From Symbiodinium natans (taxonomy: Eukaryota; Sar; Dinophyceae; Suessiales; Symbiodiniaceae): a stretch of 35,000 nucleotides of DNA. Positions 8,612 to 16,154 of the stretch are shown one piece after another (positions within the stretch are counted from its first letter, which is position 1; each line of letters starts with the position of its first letter). A program made the position numbers and the translations under genes. The DNA is taken from the NCBI GenBank assembly GCA_905221605.1, contig CAJNDS010002189.1, forward strand, positions 174,472 through 209,471, given 5' to 3'. The notes below the pieces were generated by a model, which was not told the origin of the DNA, ran no database searches, and saw only the letters and a program-made list of their open reading frames with translations.

Positions 8612-10189
8612 TAGGGGTATATGCAAGGATGTAACCTGTTTTTGCTGCAGTTGTCTTTTACTTATGACCCAAGAAATGGCTCAACCCATTAAACTCCTCA
8701 CCTTAAACCATAGCCCCTAATGGAATTATTGCTTGCTTTTTTTTTTTTTTTTATTGCTTGCTTTTCTGTATATATAAAACCCAAGGGAATATCAAAACAA
8801 TACTTTTTCATTACGGTTCTAAGGGGAGTCTAGCAAATCCTAGGGTCTAGGGTTTAGGGTTTAGGGTTTAGGGTTTAGGGTGAGTGCATGAGGTCGGCGG
8901 ATGCCTGTGCTGACATGGAAGCTGGGAACTTGACCTCGAGGACACCTGACGAGGACGCGGAAGGGCGGAAGACGCAGCGAAGGTTGTCTTTCGGGATATA
9001 GGGTTTAGGGTTAGGGTTTAGGGTTTATATAGGGTTTAGGGTTTCTGGCATGGCAGAGGCATGGCAGAGGCGTTCTGGCCCTACTGGGGATCGCGCGTTC
9101 TGGGGTTGGAGTGCTGGTCGGCAGGCTATGCTTCTGAATGGTAAAGACCCTTACCCTAAACCCTAAACCCTAAACCCTAAACCCTAAACCCTAAACCCTA
9201 AACCCTAAACCCTAAACCCTAAACCCTAAACCCTAAACCCTAAACCCTAAACCCTAAACCCTAAACCCTAAACCCTAAACCCTAAACCCTAACCATAAAC
9301 CCTAAACCCTAAACCCTAAACCCTAAACCCTAAACCCTAAACCCTAAACCCTAAACCCTAAACCCTAAACCCTAAACCCTAAACCCTAAACAATAAACCC
9401 TAAACCCTAAACCCTAAACCCTAAACCCTAAACCCTAAACCCTAAACCCTAAACCCTAAACCCTAAACCCCAAACCCCAAACCCTAAACCCTAAACCCTA
9501 AACCCTAAACCCTAAACCCTTGCATCCTTTGAAGCCCTTCAAGACCCCTAAAACCCCTTCAAGCCCTGACACTTTCATGCTTTCGGCAGGACTTGACTAC
9601 CCCAGAGGGCGTGGGGCAGTCTGCCGCTCGGCGGCTTCTTGCAGAGGCAAGTCCGCCCCTAGAATCTCTGAAGCCCTGAAGCCCTGAAGCCCTGAAACCC
9701 TGAACCTCGCACCCAAAAATCCTGACAATCCTCCTTGGACAAGTGCTCTACATCTCGGGAAGGGTCTGTCAGGAGTGCAGGGCTCTTGCGGGCTTAGGGG
9801 TTGGCTTGGCACTTGTATCGCCTCATACGTGCTGAGAGAATTGTGTGTGCGCTGTGGTGGTCGGAGCACTGCTTGGCCCTAAACCCTGAACCCTAGACAT
9901 CAGAGAGCCCCTTTATGGGAAGAGGTTTGGGGTTTAGGGTTTAGGGATGCCCCACCATTGGCCCACCATGTCCCCTTGCGCTCAAAGTTTCTGTGCCCGC
10001 AGATTGATCTTGATGGCGTCGTCCCGTCCCCGGCTTTTCGTGCAGTCATCCGCGCAGTTCTCAGGGCTGTCGGCCGTAGGGATTGAGGGGCTTGCTTTGG
10101 AGCTTAGGAGAGTGGAGAGCTTTGGAGCTTCGGGGCTTTCAGGCAATACAGGAAGTTGTTGATACGGATGCTCCCTCGATACAACCAAG
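4304..10189 (+). CDS. RCL1: RCL1, RNA 3'-terminal phosphate cyclase-like protein (core exons of a split gene)
   Basis: RCL1 is a nucleolar protein of the RNA 3'-phosphate cyclase fold. It lacks cyclase activity and is required in the small-subunit processome for early pre-rRNA cleavages leading to 18S rRNA (family knowledge). Here it is split into small exons that read in family order: FRTATLPLLAKFGIEE, ILKRGAPPNGGGE, VLFSCPII, VKRVRGVAYTTRVSPQ, MVDAARGVLNDFLPDV, GNSPGYG, SLVAET, TTPEGVGQSAARRLLAE and VVDTDAPS. Phases agree at nearly every junction. Donors are mostly GC and acceptors AG. Introns are about 130-1470 bp and most carry telomere-like repeats. The N-terminus is only tentatively located, and the last 60 or so residues may lie in weak exons up to about 12040. 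No frameshift or internal stop was seen in the exons, so I infer an intact gene. It probably relies on spliced-leader trans-splicing as in other dinoflagellates; no promoter was recognised. Confidence 0.93.
4390..4558. mobile_element. Element A, copy A2, with a telomeric insert
   Basis: The left end CTTGGTcttGCCCAG and right end CTGGGCTACCAAG match the inverted ends of copy A3. Compared with A3 (102 bp), this copy holds extra sequence at about 4445-4472 reading AGGGTCTAAGGGTTTAGGG, flanked by two imperfect copies of the element's own segment (GGTTCAAGTTTCCCTTG and GGTTCAAGGTTCACTTG). So a short telomere-like array appears to have been added inside the element with a duplication of about 27 bp. 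It lies in the RCL1 intron after the first core exon. Confidence 0.75.
4881..4919 (+). CDS. RCL1: RCL1 exon: ILKRGAPPNGGGE
   Basis: Thirteen codons after CTGCAG, matching the RCL1/RTC glycine-rich motif (RRGMPPGGGGE in animals). The exon ends in GAG before a GT donor. The first intron bases (GTCCTTTT) nearly repeat the first bases of the next exon (GTCCTCTT), a direct repeat across the intron. Confidence 0.93.
5212..5256 (+). CDS. RCL1: RCL1 exon: VLFSCPIIK
   Basis: Starts after GGTGAG and continues the previous exon as GGGE-VLFSCPIIKAPCDLD, matching EVVFSCPVRK of RCL1. The 3' boundary is uncertain: GT at 5257 keeps the frame but leaves the linker before VKRVRG about six residues shorter than in animals. 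The next intron (5257-6724) holds TTTAGGG and CCCTAAA runs and element K1. Confidence 0.88.
5280..5340. repeat. Short CCCTAAA array in RCL1 intron
   Basis: Begins about 25 bases after the exon end. Other telomere-like runs in the same intron lie at 5573-5640, 5870-5945, 6036-6148 (TTTAGGG, the longest) and 6570-6700 (TTTGGGG/TTTAGGG mixture). Orientation changes several times within the one intron. Confidence 0.9.
5768..5860. mobile_element. Element K, copy K1
   Basis: Shares about 90 bp with 31363-31465: GTAGGCCCTTATTC at the start and GGGCACCCTTTT, CTAGGTTACTC, GGGTCTAGA at the end. The ends are partly inverted (AGAACCCAGAGTA just outside the left edge versus TACTCCTGGGTCT). In the middle this copy reads TTTAGGGTTTAGGA where the other reads TTCGGGCTTATAG, as if telomere-like sequence replaced it. 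Confidence 0.65.
6725..6772 (+). CDS. RCL1: RCL1 exon: VKRVRGVAYTTRVSPQ
   Basis: Sixteen codons matching the hallmark segment of RCL1 (KRIRGMAYSVRVSPQ in animals). It ends CACAG before a GC donor (GCCGGTTC). The 5' edge could instead be 6712, after TTGAG, adding AVNE; I chose AATGAG^GTG because phase is kept with the previous exon. Confidence 0.92.
6848..6984. mobile_element. Element F, copy F1 (fold-back)
   Basis: A 137-bp stretch with 24-bp terminal inverted repeats, 21 of 24 matching (AAGGAGGGACCC... / ...GGGTCCCTCCTT). The interior (GGGGCTACTTAGG, then GGACTATG.AAGGTATATA) recurs at 28094-28200. No coding capacity; it lies in the RCL1 intron 6773-7568. No clean target duplication seen. 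Confidence 0.75.
7066..7121. repeat. CCCTAAA array in RCL1 intron
   Basis: About eight units. The same intron has TTTAGGG/TTTGGGG at 7215-7262 and degenerate CCCTAAA at 7410-7510, so both orientations lie within 450 bp. Confidence 0.9.
7569..7652 (+). CDS. RCL1: RCL1 exon: MVDAARGVLNDFLPDVWVYTD
   Basis: Twenty-eight codons between acceptor CGCCAG and a GC donor (AAG^GCCAGC). The peptide matches the family segment NRIVDSARSILNKFIPDIYIYTDH with no gaps and joins the previous exon exactly (VSPQ-FSARMVDAARG). This is the best single exon of the gene. Confidence 0.95.
8126..8156 (+). CDS. RCL1: RCL1 exon: GDACGNSPGYG
   Basis: Follows TTCAG; reads GDACGNSPGY plus one base of the next codon, matching GxxSGKSPGFG of the family. 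GC donor (GCCTGG). The phase agrees with the next exon. Confidence 0.9.
8481..8506 (+). CDS. RCL1: RCL1 exon: ISLVAET
   Basis: Starts after CCCGAG; two bases complete the Gly codon left by the previous exon, giving SPGYG-ISLVAETI, the conserved SLVAETT motif. A GC donor at 8507 is inferred, because it joins in frame to the next exon. Confidence 0.85.
8562..8608. repeat. (GATA)n-(TA)n compound microsatellite
   Basis: About five GATA units followed by about fourteen TA units, in the intron between the SLVAET exon and the next exon. Confidence 0.95.
8690..8845. mobile_element. Element D, copy D1
   Basis: The right end (TTTTTCATTA.GGTTCTAAGGGGAGT.TAG.AAA) is nearly identical to 23046-23083, and the AT-rich interior is similar. 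Two copies of TTATTGCTTGCTTTT flank a poly-T tract (about 8738-8752) inside this copy. The left edge is approximate. Confidence 0.6.
8885..8926 (+). CDS. RCL1: RCL1 exon: CMRSADACADMEAG
   Basis: Follows GGTGAG; the start of the peptide aligns to the variable but recognisable C(Y/F)xSAD/E segment after SLVAETTT(S)G. The 3' edge is placed by the direct repeat AACTTGACC (8927) versus GACTTGACT (9590) spanning the intron; several nearby positions would also keep the frame. Confidence 0.7.
9152..9520. repeat. Long CCCTAAA array (about 370 bp)
   Basis: About 52 near-perfect CCCTAAA units with a few point changes (near 9292, 9390 and two CCCCAAA units at 9468-9480). It fills over half of the intron 8927-9589, ending about 70 bases before the next exon. 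Confidence 0.97.
9590..9646 (+). CDS. RCL1: RCL1 exon: LTTPEGVGQSAARRLLAE
   Basis: Nineteen codons from CGGCAG to a GC donor (GAG^GCAAGT). Matches VLPEDLGRNCARLLLEE of the family. Confidence 0.93.
10003..10017 (+). CDS. RCL1: RCL1 micro-exon: IDLDG
   Basis: After CCCGCAG the frame reads IDLDG, aligning between LLAE and VVDT (EIYRGGCVDST in animals). The end (10014 or 10017) is ambiguous. If correct this is a 12-15 base exon. The frame stays open beyond, so a longer exon is not excluded. Confidence 0.6.
10152..10189 (+). CDS. RCL1: RCL1 exon: EVVDTDAPSIQP
   Basis: From ATACAG to a GC donor (AAG^GCGAGT). VVDT matches the (C/V)VDST motif near the end of RCL1. The remaining C-terminal residues were not found with confidence. 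Confidence 0.75.
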
Positions 10190-10225
10190 GCGAGTTCGTC
10201 CAAAACCCTAAAAAACCTAACCTAC

Positions 10226-10333
10226 AACCCCCAAATGCCCTAAATCCTTGAGTGAAGTGGGCTGAAGTTGGGCCTTAAAACCTGCACTAAGAACTAAACC
10301 CCCAAATGCCCCAAATCCTTGAGTGAAGCGGGC
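10226..10333. repeat. 37-bp direct repeat, 71 bp apart
   Basis: 10226-10262 and 10297-10333 are identical except at two positions (AACCCCCAAATGCCC... and ...GAGTGAAGTGGGC / GAAGCGGGC). The second copy is followed by a frame open from about 10334 to 10450 on the plus strand that I could not assign. Nearby 10728-10757 is a short GGTATAC tandem repeat. Confidence 0.85.
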
Positions 10334-11194
10334 CCCGCAACTCTGTGGCCGTTTGCCGTTGGCTCACGAGATGATGGAACCGCGCCATGGGGCAGAAGTG
10401 ACAGTGGAGGAGGATGCCAGCCGGAGACCTAGCCCAAGCCAGTTGCCTAATCCCCTTGTATAAGAGTTATTAAGCCTACACCGCAGGGTAGTATATATGG
10501 ACCCTTGGGTTGTATAGGGTTTGTATGGGGGATAGAAGGGGCCGCCTTTTAAGAGCCCAAAATTAAGGGACCATGTAGCTACTATAAGACTGCAACCCAG
10601 GTTGCGGAACTAAGGCTGGGCTTTAGTCGAGGCCTTCTCGGCGTGGGTAGGGGCATGTGGCATCATCTTGTGTAGCTGTGATATGTGGGTAGTTCGCTAG
10701 TTTGGGGCCCACGGTTTAGCGAGAATTATACGGTATACGGTATACGGTATACGGTTAGTTCATGGTGATTCTCTTGCGCGGGGCCCTTCTTGAAGTCTGG
10801 ATTGACAGAGTGCCATCATCTTGTTAGGACGGGTGAGGGGATCCACCTAGAGGGCTACTGATGCATGCGAAGACATCGAGGTTGATCGAAGCTGTGGGTT
10901 CGTTGTCGGTGCCCTGAACCCTAAACCCTGAACCCTAAACCCTAAACCCTAAACCCTAAACCCGAAACCCGAAACCCGAAACCCTAAACCCTAAACCCTA
11001 AGCAAAAGGAATGTCATGTAGCAGAGCCCCAAAAAGGGGAACATGTTATGTCCCAGGCAAGCTTCGAGCCCTCCATGGTGGTGCCAGGCTGGACTCTGGG
11101 CTTTACTGCCAAAACCATAAGAAGAAGAACGTCTAGGGCTTAGGGTTTGGGGTTTAGGGTTTAGGGTTGAGGGTTTAGGGTTTCCTGAACCCTA

Positions 11195-11296
11195 CTTGGT
11201 AGCCCAGTGGTACACTTTTACCTTTTTTGGTCCAAGGTTCCCTCGTAAAGTAACCAACCCCAAACATGATCATAAAATGGTTGCTGGGCTACCAAG
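11195..11296. mobile_element. Element A, copy A3 (intact MITE-like element)
   Basis: A 102-bp element with perfect 13-bp terminal inverted repeats CTTGGTAGCCCAG / CTGGGCTACCAAG, flanked on both sides by CCTA, read as a 4-bp target-site duplication. No coding capacity. It is the best reference copy of the family. The host sequence is CCCTAAA-like on the left, so this copy may have inserted into telomeric sequence. Confidence 0.88.
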
Positions 11297-11460
11297 CCTA
11301 AAGCCAGAACCCTGAAGCCTGAACCCTAAACCAAACCCGAAGACCCCAACCCCCGAACCCTCAACCTTAGGGGGGGTCAGAGTTCATGCGGAAGCTAAAC
11401 CCTAAACCCGAAACCCTAAACCCTAAACTCTAAACTTTAAACCCTTCTAAACCTGGCCAG

Positions 11461-11503
11461 GTGACGGTGAGCGCTCCTCGCAGCTCTCTGCTCCAAGCCC
11501 CAG
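11461..11503 (+). CDS. Unassigned candidate exon
   Basis: Bounded by GGCCAG and a GT donor (CCCCAG^GTGGGA), with matching AG|GTG sequence at both edges as in true exons here. It reads VTVSAPRSSLLQAP. A second candidate, 11057-11087 after CCCAG, reads ASFEPSMVVP. Neither matches a family I know; they may belong to the RCL1 3' end, the next gene, or nothing. Confidence 0.25.
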
Positions 11504-11814
11504 GTGGGACCAGGTTTAGGGTTTAGGGTTTAGGGTTCAGGGTTTAGGGTTTAGGGTTTAGGGTTTAGGGCTTGGGGCTTAGTGTTTAGGGTTTAGGGTT
11601 TAGGGTTTAGGTTCATCTCGAGTCCTTGGGAGTTCAGGGTCTGAGCCTAGGGTGTAGGGCTTCGGGTTTAGGGTTTAGGTTTGGGGGCCTGGATTTTTGG
11701 GCTTAGGGCTTGGGGTTTCGGGATTGACGGCTCAGAATCTACGAAGAGCACCTCAGGGGAGTATTTTTTTTGCCGATTGCTGTGTTTCTTCGGCTTCTGA
11801 CTTCAAACACACAG

Positions 11815-11852
11815 GAACCCAGTTCGCAGTGGAGCTGGCTTCACGGGCTAAG
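11815..11852 (+). CDS. Candidate exon, possibly RCL1 C-terminus
   Basis: After CACAG the frame reads TQFAVELASRAK. With the candidate exon at 12017-12040 (KLRDVVA) it could form the C-terminal helix of RCL1 (YTIEFLRHLKSFF in animals). The match is loose and the donor is not canonical. Confidence 0.3.
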
Positions 11853-11892
11853 TTTGGGCTTTCAAGCCCTCAAGCTTTAAGCCCTAAACCCG

Positions 11893-11977
11893 AAACACCC
11901 TAAACCCTAAACCCTAAACCCTAAACCCTAAACCCTAAACCCTAAACCCTAAACCCTAAACCCTAAACCCTAAACCT
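11893..11977. repeat. CCCTAAA array
   Basis: Twelve near-perfect units. TTTAGGG runs at 11514-11610 face it on the left, giving inverted arrays about 280 bp apart. The space 12041-13380 has further arrays (12377-12460 CCCTAAA; 12580-12650 TTTAGGG/TTTCGGG) and an unassigned candidate exon at 12212-12239 (DPREGRKID after TTGCAG). Confidence 0.92.
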
Positions 11978-13382
11978 CTCGGGCTCTTTCTTGAGTGGGG
12001 TCTTTTTTGAAGGCAGGAAACTGCGGGATGTGGTCGCAAGTCCTCCTTGGAGGTTCATGGTAGAGCGTCCAACAAAATGAGGGTTTGGAGTTTGGAGTTT
12101 AGGAGTTTTGCGGGTTTAGGGTTTAGGTCGTGGGGCAAATGGTTCCTGACTTTGCAATGGCAAGCCTAGGTTGAATTTGGCTTTAAATTCGTAGGTCTTG
12201 GGGGCTTGCAGGACCCAAGAGAGGGCAGAAAGATCGACGGTACCCGGACAGTAGATAGACTGGCCCCGGAAAGCCCCGCCTTCGTTCCCACCCTAAACCT
12301 AGAACCCTAAACCCCGCGAAGACCGACATTCTGTAAAACCTCATCCCTAAACTTTTATCCTTAAACCCTAAAAACCCTCAACCCTAAACCCTAAACCCTA
12401 AACCCTAAACCCTAAACCCTAAACCCTAAACCCTAAACCCTACACCCTAAACCCTATGCCCTAAAGAACCCTCCGGGTGAAAACGGTGCCAGGAGAGACT
12501 CCGAGGCCAAGGCGGCCCCCTGAGGTTGTAGGGACTCGCGTAGTCCTAGTACAAGTGACGGGAAGTGGGCTCATATGGGGAGTTTAGGGTTTAGGGTTTA
12601 GGGTTTCGGGTTTCGGGTTTCGGGTTTCGGGTTTAGGGCTTCGGGTTTAGGGTGACCCCTAAAACAGCTCCGCCCCCCAACTAGCAGGATCCCCTGATGT
12701 TAAGGACCCCCCTCTATAAGGTACCCCTCATATCGTAAACCCCATGTAGTCATGATGATGACAAGTTAGAATGCGTGCAAGTCGGTCTGCGGACGTAGCT
12801 TCGTATCTAGCTTCCTTCACCTTCGACCCGAAACCCCAAACCCCCCAAGGGGGCCACAAGGGCCATATTTTCGAGAACTTGCTTCGAAGCACCCTGAAAT
12901 CCATCGACCCTGAAATCAATCCATCGACTACAAAGCCTCGAACGAAGCCTGGGCAAGGAACACCTCATCAAAGAGCAGTAAGCAAGAGACGGGCTTATAG
13001 GGTTTAGGGGTTCATTATGTTGTATGTATTGAGGGCCTTAGTTTTTAAGTGGCATTGAGGGGCTTAGGGTTTAGAGGGGTTGAGTTTTGAGGGGTCGTTC
13101 GGACCGTTTGGAGGGAGACAGGAATGAGTAAGCAGCTAAAATTATAAAAGTTAACAGAAGCAGTAGCAGTATCGGCAACAATCATCATCGTAATCAGAAC
13201 CGTTGTCATAAAAAAACTCATTCTCGCCCTAAACCCTAAACCCTGAACCCTAAACCCTGAACCCCAAACCCTGAACCCTAAACCCTAAACCCTAAACCCT
13301 AAGCCCTAAACCCTAAACCCTAAACCCTAAACCCTGAACCCTGAACCCTGAACCCTAAACCCCCTATCCCCCTAATCCTGAG

Positions 13383-13457
13383 GCGCGAATCGAGCGAAGC
13401 TCTGTTGTGGCGTCCCAGAACTCCGAGACCGTAAAGCAGCAGCATGAAGCCAACAAG
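13383..13457 (+). CDS. Candidate exon with helical, charged sequence
   Basis: Twenty-five codons open after CCTGAG, reading ARIERSSVVASQNSE...KQQHEANK. The composition is protein-like, rich in Gln/Glu/Lys, and joins in frame to the candidate exon at 13916. It may be the N-terminal cytoplasmic part of the membrane-protein gene downstream, or a separate gene. No family recognised. Confidence 0.45.
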
Positions 13458-13519
13458 AGGCCGGGTTTAGGGTTTAGGGTTTAGGGTTTCGGGTGGGGCC
13501 GGGCCTGGAAGCAACAATG

Positions 13520-13740
13520 GGGGTTTAGGGTTTGGGGTTCAGGGTTTGGGGTTTAGGGTTTGGGGTTTGGGGTTTAGGGTTTGGGGTGTAGGGTTTGGGG
13601 TTTAGGGTTTGGGGGTTTAGGGTTTGGGGGTTTAGGGTTTGGGGGTTTAAGGTTTGGGTTTAGGGTTTGGGGGTCTGGCTTCCGGGTTTAGGGTTTGGGG
13701 TGCTGGGTTTGGGGTATTGGGTTTAGCGCTTGGGTTTAGG
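13520..13740. repeat. TTTAGGG/TTTGGGG mixed array
   Basis: Alternating TTTAGGG and TTTGGGG units over about 220 bp, with some 8-mers (TTTGGGGG) and TTTGGGGT. The regular alternation suggests a 14-base higher-order unit. Confidence 0.85.
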
Positions 13741-13915
13741 AGGCTTCCCTGAACCCTCAACACGGTCTTAATCTCATTAAGGGCATTGCTGAAAACAGGG
13801 GTGCGTGCCTCGCATGTACTCCAAAGTCCTTGTCATAGGCCCAGGGTTCATGACCGTTGCAGAAACATGTCTTGGTAGGGGGACTTCATTCCCTAACTCT
13901 CCACTTCTCTGCTAG

Positions 13916-13996
13916 GAACATGCACGTAAAGCCCTGCAGCCGCTCAGGAAAACTCTTTCAGGCGCGATCAACAATGCGAAACAAGCCCTAGCTCAG
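13916..13996 (+). CDS. Candidate exon, coiled-coil-like
   Basis: Follows a pyrimidine-rich acceptor (CTTCTCTGCTAG) and reads EHARKALQPLRKTL...AINNAKQALAQ, a probable amphipathic helix. An earlier GC donor at 13962 would shorten it. Linked by phase to 13383-13457; function unknown. Confidence 0.45.
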
Positions 13997-14143
13997 AGCA
14001 GCCACGCGCCCGGCGGTTGTAGTTCAGGCAACTTCCCGACTGACACCAAATCTGGGTCCAGGCTTTCGCCCTAAACCCTAAGCCCCTAAACCCGAAGCCC
14101 TAAACCCTAGACCCGAAGCCCCAAAACTCTTTAGAGGAGGATG

Positions 14144-14165
14144 GCACACACACACACACACACAC
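14144..14165. repeat. (CA)n microsatellite
   Basis: Eleven CA units, immediately left of element H1. Confidence 0.95.
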
Positions 14166-14173
14166 CTTTGCCT

Positions 14174-14275
14174 ACTTGGAGGTTCATGGAGACATATAGG
14201 TAGGGTTAGAAGTAGGGCAACTATGGTTATGACCTTATGTAGGGTACTTAGAACCCCACTCATGAACCTTCAAGT
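14174..14275. mobile_element. Element H, copy H1 (fold-back)
   Basis: A 102-bp stretch with inverted ends ACTTGGAGGTTCATG / CATGAACCTTCAAGT. Related to 16685-16796, and a left-end fragment lies at 12048-12061. Interior GTAGGGTTAGAAGTAGGG. No target duplication found. Confidence 0.7.
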
Positions 14276-14314
14276 GCTGTTGGTGAGTAGCGAATGAAAG
14301 AAGGGGGCCTGCTC

Positions 14315-14415
14315 AAGGGTCCATGTTCCTTATTGTTATATACTTGGGCCCCAAAGTCCCTCTATAGGATTTACTTTAAGGCCCAAGTATTCCCTATTTA
14401 GGTGCATGGACCCTT
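14315..14415. mobile_element. Fold-back element M1
   Basis: A 101-bp sequence with a perfect 11-bp inverted end (AAGGGTCCATG / CATGGACCCTT) that extends inward to TATACTTGGGCC / GGCCCAAGTAT, giving a nearly full-length hairpin. No second full copy seen. Confidence 0.65.
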
Positions 14416-14710
14416 AAGGTTAGGCGCGAGAAGTGCGTTCCATCGCCTGTTTCTGCTGCCAGCCAAGGCTGGTACAAACCTTAAACTCTAAACCCTAAAC
14501 CCCAAACCCTAAACCCTAAACCCTAAACCCTCAACCCTCAACCCTCGACCCTAAACCCTAAACCCTAAACCCTAAACCCTACACCCTAACCCCTAAACCC
14601 TAAACCCTAAACCCTAAAACCCCAAGGCTGGTACAGCAGCTCCACAGCTGTAGCTTTGCGTCTGGGGCCCTGGCATGTCGGTACGAGGGCGGATGGGGTT
14701 GGTTTTAGAG

Positions 14711-14807
14711 TAGGGTTTAGGGTTTAGGGTTTAGGGTTTAGGGTTTAGGGTTTAGGGTTTAGGGTTTAGGGTTTAGGGTTTAGGGTTTAGGGTTTAGGGT
14801 TTAGGGC
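14711..14807. repeat. TTTAGGG array
   Basis: About 14 perfect units. It is preceded by CCCTAAA-type sequence at 14480-14625, so two arrays face each other across about 85 bp. Confidence 0.95.
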
Positions 14808-15569
14808 TTACTCCAAAAAGTTGGAACATCCCAATCCCCAGACCCCAAGAGGTATGCTAAAGGGAATCCCAGCTCCAATCCGCCTTGTGGTTCCAACTTT
14901 CTTGAGTTTCTTGTAGAGTTTTGGGTTTAGGTCAGGTGGAGGATGCTCAATAGTACCCATATTCCCCTTGTTTTTGAAGCCTAGATTCCCGAATAAAGGT
15001 CCTTTTGGTAACCCTGAACCCTCTCCCTAAACCCTAAATAAACCCCAAACCCGAGAGACCCTGAACCCTTCACCCTTCTTACTTTCGCTTCAGCTGGCCT
15101 CCGAAAGCGGCGTTTGTTCCCTTTCTTTTTTTGGGTTCCTTGGAATGGGGCTTCGAGTTTAGGGTTCAGGTGTTTCGGGAAGCTCCCAAGCGCTAAGCCC
15201 GAAGCCCTCAAGCCCAGAACCCCTCCCACTCCACCCTCCCGCGGTCGGCCCTCAAGCTCTCAAGCCCTCAAGCCCTGAAGCCCCGAAGCCCTCAAACCCT
15301 CAAACCCTCAAACCCTGAAACCCTAAACCCTAAAGCCCTACAACCCCAAACCCTAAATTTCTACACCGTACTACCGTACAACCCTAAAACCGTAAAACCC
15401 CGAAACCCCCAAACCTCTAACCCTTAATCGCCAAGGGGGCATCCTCCAGGGGAGGAACTGGGCCCTGCTAATGGTCGGCGCCTCACCCCTTTTCCTCTTA
15501 GGGGGTTGAGGGTTTCGGGTTGAGGGCTTAGAGGGTTTAGGGTTCAGGGGGTCCAGGTGTAGGGGCTTA

Positions 15570-15906
15570 CGCTTTAGGGTTTAGGGTTTAGGGTTTAGGG
15601 TTTAGGGTTTAGGGTTTAGGGTTTAGGGTTTAGGGTTTAGGGTTTAGGGTTTAGCCTGTTCAGGATTTAGGGTTTAGGGTTTAGGGTTGAGGGTCAAGGT
15701 TTGGGCTCATGGGGCCTCGGCGCCCGCCCGCAGGCAAGCCCAGAATCACCCCAATGCGACAAGTAACCCTAAACCCTAAACCCTAAACCCTAAACCCTAA
15801 ACCCTAAACCCTAAACCCTAAACCCTAAACCCTAAACCCTAAACCCTAAACCCTAAACCCTAAACCCTAAACCAAACCCTAAACCCTAAACCCTAAACCT
15901 AAACCC
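15570..15906. repeat. TTTAGGG array facing a CCCTAAA array
   Basis: TTTAGGG units at 15570-15652 and again at 15666-15690, then CCCTAAA at 15764-15906. The short unique stretch between includes a candidate exon (15734-15762, after CCCGCAG, reading QAQNHPNA, GT donor). Inverted arrays this close could pair in DNA or RNA. Confidence 0.93.
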
Positions 15907-16058
15907 TCCCTTGACTCCTGAACGTCATCTGCCTGAAGACCTTGAGACCCCAAACCCCTTGATCCCCCCAAACCCCCAAACTCCCCAAACCTCCCAAACT
16001 CCCAAACTCCCCAAACCCCCCCCCCCCCCTCCCCAACCCCCCAAATGGCGTGTCTGAG

Positions 16059-16154
16059 GTGGTGGCCTTACTATTGGCCTTATTTATGCCGGACATTTGG
16101 GTGCTCGCGGGCATCAATGACACGCTCGGGATCGACATCGTCCCGGCCTTGACA
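16059..16154 (+). CDS. Membrane-protein exon: S1-like helix
   Basis: After TCTGAG, the frame reads VVALLLALFMPDIWVLAG, then INDTLGIDIVP. The long hydrophobic run suits a first transmembrane helix. The end is between 16145 (GC donor after CCG) and 16154. Confidence 0.8.
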
